Source: an uncultured Acidimicrobiales bacterium
GTDB taxonomy: Bacteria > Actinomycetota > Acidimicrobiia > Acidimicrobiales > SZUA-35
Assembly: GCA_938008925.1 (NCBI GenBank)
Contig: CALLIQ010000532.1
Span: 1-10,934 of the forward strand
Direction of reading: 5' to 3'
Length of the DNA stretch: 10,934 bases
Under the pieces are notes generated by a model. That model did not search any database and had not been told where the DNA came from. It saw only the letters and a program-made list of their open reading frames with translations. The position numbers and the translations under genes are program-made. Position 1 is the first letter of the stretch. Every line of letters starts with the position of its first letter. Below are positions 5,748 to 10,934 of the stretch, piece after piece.

Positions 5748-6476
5748 GTGCCGAGCGTGACCGTCTGCCGGGCCGAGGCCCAGGCCGGACCTCTCGTCTC
5801 GACCCTGATCGCAAGCGGCTACGACGTCGTGTCGCTGCCGCTCCTCGAGATCGTCCCACCCCCCGACCGCGGCATCGCCCTGGCGGTCGCCGCCAACGAG
5901 CCGGGCCGGTTCGGCTGGGTGGCCTTCACATCGACCAATGCCGTCGCCGCGTACTTCGCTGCGCTCGAGCAGCCCCCGTCGGGAACTCGGTTTGCCGCGG
6001 TCGGGTCGGCGACGGCCCGCGCGCTCGATGCGGCCGGGTATCCGGCCGATCACGTCGCCCCGGAGGCCACCGCTGCCGATCTGGCCGCAACCATCCCCGT
6101 GGCCAGCACCGATCGAGTACTGGCGCCGCTCGGCGTACTCGCGAATGACGATCTCATCGCCGGGCTCGATGGACGGGGGATCGACTGCGAACGAGTGGAC
6201 GCCTACGCGACGGCGGTGCCCACCCACTCCGACGACGTGGTGTCGATGGCGCTCGGGGCCGACGTCGTGTTGCTCACGGCTCCATCGGTTGTCGATCGCC
6301 TCGTCGAGCTCGCAGACGGACGGACCATCCCGCCCGGCATCTGCATCGGGCCGCGAACGGAGCGCCGCGCCGAGTGGCGAGGACTCGACGTCCTCGACCT
6401 GGCAGACCCGCACGATGACGACGGACTGGTCGCCTCCGTGCGGCGCGCCTTCCCGACGAACCCCGCAAGCTCGTAG
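5748..6476 (+). CDS. hemD: Uroporphyrinogen-III synthase (stand-alone)
   Basis: Cyclises hydroxymethylbilane with inversion of ring D to give uroporphyrinogen III, the branch point for heme, siroheme and cobalamin. The family is poorly conserved, but several typical elements are present: an N-terminal TVCRAEAQAGPLVSTLIASG, then WVAFTSTNAVAAYFAAL, FAAVGSATARALDAAGY, DADVVLLTAPS-like text in the second lobe (GADVVLLTAPSVVDRL), and ICIGPRTE near the end. At 242 residues it is a single-domain enzyme; in many actinobacteria hemD is fused to a uroporphyrinogen methyltransferase, and that partner is absent. I chose GTG at 5748, one base after the hemC stop; GTG at 5757 is possible, while an extension to 5688 would overlap hemC by about 59 bp and adds a low-complexity Ser/Thr segment. 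No clear Shine-Dalgarno sequence is seen; translation may be coupled to hemC. Its TAG stop is part of the -10-like hexamer preceding hemB. Confidence 0.9.
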   Translation: MPSVTVCRAEAQAGPLVSTLIASGYDVVSLPLLEIVPPPDRGIALAVAANEPGRFGWVAFTSTNAVAAYFAALEQPPSGTRFAAVGSATARALDAAGYPADHVAPEATAADLAATIPVASTDRVLAPLGVLANDDLIAGLDGRGIDCERVDAYATAVPTHSDDVVSMALGADVVLLTAPSVVDRLVELADGRTIPPGICIGPRTERRAEWRGLDVLDLADPHDDDGLVASVRRAFPTNPASS

Positions 6477-6479
6477 CCT
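6474..6479 (+). promoter_or_regulatory. Possible leaderless -10 element before hemB
   Basis: TAGCCT fits TANNNT and is followed by exactly 6 nt and then the hemB ATG (6486), which has no Shine-Dalgarno sequence. The hexamer includes the hemD stop codon. The region 17-18 nt upstream (TTCCCG near 6450) is a poor -35. The spacing matches that of the rex promoter, so an internal promoter giving a leaderless hemB message is possible but not shown. Confidence 0.35.
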
Positions 6480-6485
6480 CTCAGC

Positions 6486-7469
6486 ATGACGTTCCCCGAC
6501 CGGCGCCTACGCCGCCTTCGCCGGACACCGGCCATCCGGGCCATGGTCGCCGAGACCACGCTCACGCCGAACGACTTCATCCTGCCGCTGTTCGTGCGGG
6601 AGGGAATCGATGCGCCCGTTCCCATCGAATCGCTCCCCGGCGTGGTTCAGCACACCACGGCGTCGCTGGTCGACGAGGTTGCTCGAGCGGTCGATCTGGG
6701 TGTTCCTGCCGTGATGCTGTTCGGCGTACCGCTCAACAAGGATCCGGAAGGGTCCGAGGCGTGGAACCCCGACGGCGTGGTGCAGGTCGCGTTGGCGGCG
6801 CTCCGAGATCGCTTCGGCGACCAGGTCGTAGCCATCGCCGACCTGTGCGTCGACGAGTACACGTCGCACGGGCACTGTGGGATCGTCGACGAGCGTGGCG
6901 ACGTCGACAACGACGCGACGCTCGAGCTGTATCGCAAGGCCGCCGTCGCCCAGGTCACCGCGGGTGCCGACATCGTCGCGCCGTCGGGGATGATGGACGG
7001 CCAAGTCGCCGCCATCCGCGCCGCGCTCGACGACGCGGGGTTCCCGGAGCGGGCCATCCTCGCCTACGCAGCGAAGTACGCGAGTTCGATGTACGGCCCG
7101 TTCCGTGACGCGGTCGACGTCACGATCGCTGACGGTGGCGATCGGAAGGGCTACCAGCAGGACTACCGCAATGCCCGAGAGGCGCTCGCCGAGGTCCGCC
7201 TCGATCTCGACGAGGGCGCCGACATGGTCATGGTGAAGCCGGCGCTGCCGTACCTCGACATCGTCCGCCAGGTCCGCGACGACGTCGACGTGCCGGTGGC
7301 GGCCTATCACGTCAGTGGCGAGTACGCGATGCTGAAGGCCGCGGCGGCCAACGGCTGGATCGACGGCGACGCCGCCACCATCGAAGTACTGACGTCGATC
7401 AAGCGGGCCGGTGCCGACATGATCCTCACCTACCTCGCACTCGAAGCGAGCGAACTGCTCGCCGGGTGA
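6486..7469 (+). CDS. hemB: Delta-aminolevulinic acid dehydratase (porphobilinogen synthase)
   Basis: Condenses two 5-aminolevulinate molecules to porphobilinogen; normally a homo-octamer with a TIM-barrel fold. The 327-residue protein is complete. The two Schiff-base lysines are K197 in AAKYASSMYGPFRDA and K251 in MVMVKPALPYLDI. The metal-site segment reads DLCVDEYTSHGHCG (119-132), with C121, D123 and C131. Classical zinc enzymes have three cysteines here and metal-independent or magnesium types have Ala/Asp/Asp, so this is a mixed C-D-C site; I believe similar hybrids occur in other actinobacteria. The conserved TSGTxGx-like substrate loop is represented by APSGMMDGQV (165-174) and VPLNKDPEGSEAWNPDG (81-97). 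Nine bases separate it from hemD, and its stop overlaps the next start by 4 bp. Functionally it acts before HemC although encoded after it. Confidence 0.97.
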   Translation: MTFPDRRLRRLRRTPAIRAMVAETTLTPNDFILPLFVREGIDAPVPIESLPGVVQHTTASLVDEVARAVDLGVPAVMLFGVPLNKDPEGSEAWNPDGVVQVALAALRDRFGDQVVAIADLCVDEYTSHGHCGIVDERGDVDNDATLELYRKAAVAQVTAGADIVAPSGMMDGQVAAIRAALDDAGFPERAILAYAAKYASSMYGPFRDAVDVTIADGGDRKGYQQDYRNAREALAEVRLDLDEGADMVMVKPALPYLDIVRQVRDDVDVPVAAYHVSGEYAMLKAAAANGWIDGDAATIEVLTSIKRAGADMILTYLALEASELLAG

Positions 7470-7921
7470 GCCTTCCTCCAGCGGCGCTCCGGGTCATGCG
7501 ACTCGGTTGGCTCATCGCCGCCGTCGCGCTCTTTCTCATCCTGGCCGGTGCCGACATCGCGATCCGCTTGGCCGCGGATGCGTCGCCTGGCTTGCCACCG
7601 GTCGTGATCGCCATCGTGGTCGGTCTCTTCGTCGCCAGCTTTGGTTGGTGGTGGGCCGGGCGGGTGTACCGGTCGTGGCGCGTCGATCTCGACCCTGAGC
7701 GTCTGCGGGTCGATCACGGCGTCGTGATCAGCCGTTCGGCGTTCGTGCCGCGCACGCGCATCCAGCACGTGTCGACCGAGCAGGGCCCGATTCAACGAAC
7801 GCTCGGGTTGACGTCGCTCACCGTTCACACCGCTGGCGCTCGCACCCCGAACGTCGACATTCCACACCTCGAGATCGCGGCGGCGGAGGAGTTGCGCCAG
7901 GAACTCGTCGGCCATGGATGA
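7466..7921 (+). CDS. Membrane protein with one bacterial PH domain (YdbS-like)
   Basis: A 151-residue protein with two membrane helices (about 13-33 and 45-64, the second ending in GWWWAG) followed by a bacterial PH-like domain (bPH_2, formerly DUF304) at about 67-148. The domain has the characteristic RVDLDPERLRVDHGVV strand pattern and the PRTRIQHVSTEQGPIQRTLGL segment that follows it in this family. It resembles Bacillus YdbS, which is likewise encoded next to a larger multi-PH partner. The molecular role of the family is not well defined. The GTG at 7466 overlaps the hemB stop as GTGA, and its stop is overlapped 8 bp by the next gene, so it is almost certainly translated together with hemB and the next gene. 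No catalytic residues are recognisable. Confidence 0.85.
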   Translation: MSLPPAALRVMRLGWLIAAVALFLILAGADIAIRLAADASPGLPPVVIAIVVGLFVASFGWWWAGRVYRSWRVDLDPERLRVDHGVVISRSAFVPRTRIQHVSTEQGPIQRTLGLTSLTVHTAGARTPNVDIPHLEIAAAEELRQELVGHG

Positions 7922-9542
7922 GCCCCGCGCTGCTGCGTCGGCCGGGCTGACCCCTGACGAGCCGGCCGGAGAGATCGAGTGGCATCGGCTGCACCCGGTC
8001 ACCGTGATCCGTGAGCTGTTGTCGCTGCTGTGGAACTTCGTGGCTGCGCTGGTGGTGTCGCGGGGCGTCGGAGACTTCGACGTCGGCCCAGAGTTTCTCG
8101 GCTTCTCGCTCGGGGTCGAAGACATCCTCGCCGTGGTCTTCCTCGGGTTCGGCTTCATCCGATACCTGGCCACTCGCTACGCCGTCACCGATCAGGTCGT
8201 GATGTTCCGTCGCGGTGTGATCTTCCGGAGTCGAACCGTGTTGCCCCGCAACCGAATTCAGAACGTCACGATCGGTGCCGACCTCGTCGCTCGGATCTTC
8301 TCGATGCAGACCCTCACCGTCTCCTCCGCTGGCAGCGAGGGCGAGATCGAGCTCTCGGTCGTGTCGAAGAGCGTCGCTCGTCAGCTGAGCGCCGACCTCA
8401 CCGCAACGGTCCGACCCGCAGGGTCGGTCATCGAGCCCGACGGGTCCAACGACGCCGGGCCCATCGGCGTCGGGTCCATCGGTGTCGGGTCCATCGGTGT
8501 CGGGTCCAGCGACGCCGGGTCCAGCGATGCTCGGCCCATCGATGCTGGTGTGGCCACCTCGACGCCGCCGCTCGGTCGCGACGGTGTCGCCGGCCCGCCG
8601 ATGCAGCTCGAGGCGCCTCGCGCCTTGGAGCCCTGGTACACGCTCACGAACAGCGAATTCATTCGCTTCGCGCTCACATCGAATGCGGTTGGCGCTGGCC
8701 TGGTCTTCGCCGTGGTGTCGATTGCTTCGCTGATCGTGCTCGACCAGTTCTTCGGCTTCTTGTTCCTCATCGGCGTCGTCGCCCCGATCGTCCTCGTGCT
8801 CGACCTCTTCGGTTTCGCCGCGACGACCGACGGCGACCGCGTGCGCGTCCAACACGGGATGTTCTCGACCCGCGAGAAGTGGGCCCGGCTCGAGCGCATC
8901 CAGCTCGGCGATGTCCGACGGCCATGGTTCCGGCGCCGGTTCGGTTTCGAGACGCTCGCGGTCGCCACGGCCGACGTCACCGAGTCGGCAAACGGTCAGT
9001 TCGACCTGTGCGCCCCGGTCGTCCCGCTCGACAGCTGGCGAGATCGTTTCGCCACGCTCGGTCTCGCCACCGAGCTCGATGAGGAGTCGCTCGTCGACGT
9101 CAGCAAGGTCACGATCCGCCGTCGGACCGTTCGTGGCTCGGCGCTTCCCGTCGTCGCCCTGGCTGGACTCTTGCTCGTCCTCGACTCGGCGATCATGCGA
9201 ATGATGACCGTCATGATGATGCCGATGGTCGTGATGGCAGCCTGGATGCTTGCGAAGCGCTCGTTTCGGGTCGACGGATGGGCGCTCGGGAGCGATCACC
9301 TGCTGGTCCGACGTGGACTGTTCGACGAACGGCTGCTGCTCGTCCGGCTCGAGAAGGTGCAGTCGGTGTCGGTCACCTCGACGTTCTTCCAGCGTCGGCT
9401 CGGTCTCGCGTCGATCAACGTCGACACGGCCAACGTCGGCGTCACCACCACGATCCCCGATCTGGTTCGTGACGAGGCCGACCGTCTCTCGTTTGCGCTG
9501 ATGATCGCGGCGAACACCACCGTGCTCGTCGACGGCGTCTGA
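7914..9542 (+). CDS. Membrane protein with three bacterial PH domains (YdbT-like)
   Basis: A 542-residue protein built of three copies of a unit consisting of paired membrane helices plus a bPH_2 domain. Unit one has helices at about 28-49 and 68-86 and a PH domain to about 165, with LPRNRIQNVTIG (110-121). Unit two has helices at about 258-276 and 280-301, then a PH domain containing KWARLERIQLGDVRRPW (322-338). Unit three has helices at about 411-430 and a Met-rich one at 432-450, then a PH domain with VRLEKVQSVSVTSTFFQRRLGL. A glycine-rich linker of roughly 90 residues (about 168-240) between units one and two contains a seven-copy five-residue repeat. The arrangement matches Bacillus YdbT, usually paired with YdbS as here. 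Function is unknown; a membrane complex with the preceding protein is the natural guess. ATG at 7914 overlaps the upstream gene by 8 bp. AGGA at 7899-7902 is a weak ribosome-binding site. Confidence 0.85.
   Translation: MDEPRAAASAGLTPDEPAGEIEWHRLHPVTVIRELLSLLWNFVAALVVSRGVGDFDVGPEFLGFSLGVEDILAVVFLGFGFIRYLATRYAVTDQVVMFRRGVIFRSRTVLPRNRIQNVTIGADLVARIFSMQTLTVSSAGSEGEIELSVVSKSVARQLSADLTATVRPAGSVIEPDGSNDAGPIGVGSIGVGSIGVGSSDAGSSDARPIDAGVATSTPPLGRDGVAGPPMQLEAPRALEPWYTLTNSEFIRFALTSNAVGAGLVFAVVSIASLIVLDQFFGFLFLIGVVAPIVLVLDLFGFAATTDGDRVRVQHGMFSTREKWARLERIQLGDVRRPWFRRRFGFETLAVATADVTESANGQFDLCAPVVPLDSWRDRFATLGLATELDEESLVDVSKVTIRRRTVRGSALPVVALAGLLLVLDSAIMRMMTVMMMPMVVMAAWMLAKRSFRVDGWALGSDHLLVRRGLFDERLLLVRLEKVQSVSVTSTFFQRRLGLASINVDTANVGVTTTIPDLVRDEADRLSFALMIAANTTVLVDGV
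8445..8549 (+). repeat. 15-bp tandem repeat, seven copies, in the YdbT-like gene
   Basis: Seven 15-bp units, the central ones close to TCCATCGGTGTCGGG, encode (S/P)-(I/S/N)-(G/D)-(V/A)-(G/R) at residues 178-212. The three central units are nearly identical, while the outer ones have diverged. The array lies in the linker after the first PH domain, so copy-number change would lengthen or shorten a flexible loop without breaking the frame. Confidence 0.85.
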
Positions 9543-9580
9543 ACCGGAGTCGGCTGGACGGGGGTTTTGCGACGTCCCGG

Positions 9581-9589
9581 TGCAACACT
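9581..9589 (+). promoter_or_regulatory. Possible extended -10 element of hemL
   Basis: TGC followed by AACACT (9584-9589) resembles an extended -10 (TGN plus NANNNT) and ends 6 nt before the hemL GTG (9596). TTGCGA at 9567-9572 looks like a -35 but is only 11 nt away, too close to pair with it. The 53-bp gap 9543-9595 otherwise holds only a weak GGACG/CGTCC symmetry and no convincing terminator, so readthrough from the upstream operon is equally possible. Confidence 0.3.
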
Positions 9590-9595
9590 CGTGAG

Positions 9596-10858
9596 GTGAC
9601 GAATCACGAGCTGTTCGATCGAGCCAAGGCCGTTCTTCCCGGAGGCGTGAACTCGCCGGTCCGGGCGTTCCTCTCCGTCGGCGGCACGCCCTATTTCGTC
9701 GAGCGGGCCAAGGGTTCCCGTGTCTGGGATGCCGAGGGGAACGAGTACCTCGACTACGTGCAGAGCTACGGGGCGTCGATCCTCGGCCACGCCGATCCGG
9801 TCGCGATCGATGCGGTCCAGCGGGCCGCTACCGACGGAACGACCTTCGGCGCGCCGACGCGGTCCGAGGTCGAGCTGGCCGAGTTGGTCTGCTCGTGGGT
9901 GCCTGGTCTCGAGATGGTGCGCATGACCTCGTCGGGGACCGAGGCAGCCATGTCGGCGATTCGGCTCGCCCGAGGCGCCACTGGACGCAACAAGGTCGTG
10001 AAGTTCGCCGGTTGCTATCACGGCCACACCGACTCGCTCCTCGCCGCCGGCGGTTCCGGCGTCGCCAATCAAGGACTGGTCGGCTCGGCGGGCGTTCCGC
10101 CCGCCGCGGTCGCCGACACGGTCGTCGTGCCGTACAACGTCGTCCCGACGCTCGACGACGAGACGGCGGTCCTCGCCATCGAACCCGTGGCCGCCAACAT
10201 GGGCCTCGTCGAGCCCGAACCCGGCTTCCTCCAGGCGTGTCGTGATGAGTGCGACCGGGTCGGGGCTCTGTTGTTGTTCGACGAGGTCATCACCGGCTTC
10301 CGTCTCGGGCGCGGCGGCGCGACCGCATGGAGCGGTGTCCAGCCCGACGTGTGGGCGTTCGGCAAGGTGATCGGCGGCGGCCTCCCCGTGGGTCTGTTCG
10401 GCGGATCGAGAGAGGTGATGGCCAACGTCGCCCCGCTCGGACCCGTCTACCAGGGCGGCACGCTGTCCGGGACCCCGCTGGCGACAGCCGCGGGCCTCGC
10501 CGTGCTCGGCCAGCTCGACGATGACCGCTACGAAGCGCTGACCGCAACCGCCGCTCGACTCGCGGCCGGTCTCGCCGATGCGATGACCAGCGCCGGGCTC
10601 GCCGTCCAGGTTCCCCAGGTCGGACCCCTCGTCGGCCTGTTCTTCACCGACGAACCCGTCCGCGACTACGACGACGCCAAGGCAGCGGCCGACACCGGCC
10701 TGTACCCGTCGTTCTTCCACGCCATGTTGGCCGAGGGCATCGCCTTCGCCCCGGGCCCCTACGAAGCGATCTTCCCGAGCCTCGCTCACAGCGACGCCGA
10801 CATCGATCGCACCATCGAGACGGCAGGTCGCGTCGCTGCGTCGCTCGCCGCCGGCTGA
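9596..10858 (+). CDS. hemL: Glutamate-1-semialdehyde 2,1-aminomutase
   Basis: PLP/PMP-dependent enzyme that converts glutamate-1-semialdehyde, made by HemA, into 5-aminolevulinate. The 420-residue protein begins with the family signature LFDRAKAVLPGGVNSPVRAF (6-25). It then shows YVQSYGASILGHADP (54-68), SSGTEAAMSAIRLAR (112-126), and CYHGHTDSLL (140-149). The cofactor-binding LFDEVITGFRLG (227-238) precedes the PLP lysine K257 in AFGKVIGGGLPVG, and GTLSGTPLATAAGL follows. The fold is a class-III aminotransferase dimer. The GTG at 9596 fits the known N-terminus; no separate Shine-Dalgarno sequence precedes it, since GAGG overlaps the start. It closes the set of C5-pathway genes in this window, placed 53 bp behind the PH-domain genes and possibly transcribed from its own promoter as well. 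Confidence 0.97.
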   Translation: MTNHELFDRAKAVLPGGVNSPVRAFLSVGGTPYFVERAKGSRVWDAEGNEYLDYVQSYGASILGHADPVAIDAVQRAATDGTTFGAPTRSEVELAELVCSWVPGLEMVRMTSSGTEAAMSAIRLARGATGRNKVVKFAGCYHGHTDSLLAAGGSGVANQGLVGSAGVPPAAVADTVVVPYNVVPTLDDETAVLAIEPVAANMGLVEPEPGFLQACRDECDRVGALLLFDEVITGFRLGRGGATAWSGVQPDVWAFGKVIGGGLPVGLFGGSREVMANVAPLGPVYQGGTLSGTPLATAAGLAVLGQLDDDRYEALTATAARLAAGLADAMTSAGLAVQVPQVGPLVGLFFTDEPVRDYDDAKAAADTGLYPSFFHAMLAEGIAFAPGPYEAIFPSLAHSDADIDRTIETAGRVAASLAAG

Positions 10859-10866
10859 TCCCACCG

Positions 10867-10892
10867 CCTCGTTCACCGGCCTCGTTCACCGG
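10867..10892 (+). repeat. 13-bp tandem duplication after hemL
   Basis: CCTCGTTCACCGG occurs twice head to tail (10867-10879 and 10880-10892), starting 8 bases after the hemL stop. It is non-coding as far as I can see and too short to assign a role; a recent slippage duplication is the simplest reading. Confidence 0.75.
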
Positions 10893-10904
10893 CCATCGGC
10901 ACGG

Positions 10905-10926
10905 CCGTGGGCCGTACGGCCCACGG
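10905..10926 (+). terminator. Perfect 22-bp palindrome after hemL, candidate terminator
   Basis: CCGTGGGCC (10905-10913), the centre GTAC, and GGCCCACGG (10918-10926) form a perfect palindrome 46 bases after the hemL stop, able to form a 9-bp GC-rich stem with a 4-nt loop. The eight bases left in the window show no T-run. A terminator, possibly bidirectional, is likely from position and stem strength; a protein-binding site is the alternative. Confidence 0.5.
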
Positions 10927-10934
10927 AGTCGAGC

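Noticed and set aside
7818..9299. 493-codon minus-strand ORF opposite the YdbT-like gene
   Set aside because: His/Asp/Arg-rich antisense text with no domain; the plus strand has membrane helices and PH domains in proper frame.
9296..10876. 526-codon minus-strand ORF opposite hemL and the end of the YdbT-like gene
   Set aside because: Long antisense frames are expected opposite high-GC codons. It has no recognisable domain and covers the clear hemL gene.

Overview
The window reads as chromosomal DNA from a high-GC actinobacterium. Codons strongly favour G or C in the third position, GTG starts are frequent, and genes are packed with 4-8 bp stop/start overlaps. The order rex-hemA-hemC-hemD-hemB is the one known from Actinobacteria such as Streptomyces. 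HemD is a stand-alone protein rather than fused to a SUMT (CobA-like) domain, and an acyl-CoA-ligase-like gene sits upstream of rex. A member of Acidimicrobiia or a related deep actinobacterial lineage is my guess; the sequence alone does not settle it.

Layout. Positions 49-867 (minus strand) encode a secreted CAP/SCP-domain protein with an acidic tail containing a five-residue repeat. A divergent intergenic region of about 270 bp follows; it carries a 30-bp inverted repeat at 987-1016 that looks like an operator. Positions 1138-2646 (plus) encode an AMP-forming acyl-CoA synthetase-like enzyme. After a GC-rich hairpin and a compact promoter comes the main block: rex (2756-3448), a doubtful 50-residue ORF (3445-3597), hemA (3594-4853), hemC (4850-5746), hemD (5748-6476), hemB (6486-7469), and two membrane proteins with bacterial PH domains of the YdbS/YdbT type (7466-7921 and 7914-9542). 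hemL (9596-10858) follows after a 53-bp gap. The window ends in a tandem 13-bp duplication and a perfect 22-bp palindrome that may be a terminator.

How it works together. HemA, HemL, HemB, HemC and HemD carry out every step from glutamyl-tRNA to uroporphyrinogen III by the C5 route, feeding heme, siroheme and corrinoid synthesis. Rex senses NADH/NAD+ and would tie tetrapyrrole supply to respiratory state. The PH-domain pair is co-translated with the pathway genes, but its link to heme is unknown.

Most of this is a well-known locus. The parts worth a second look are the overlapping mini-ORF between rex and hemA, the divergent-region palindrome, a recurring -10-like hexamer exactly 6-7 nt before four start codons (suggesting leaderless transcripts), two independent 15-bp minisatellites that encode linkers, and changes in usually conserved residues of Rex, HemB and HemC. 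I found no tRNA, rRNA, CRISPR array, insertion sequence or phage gene.
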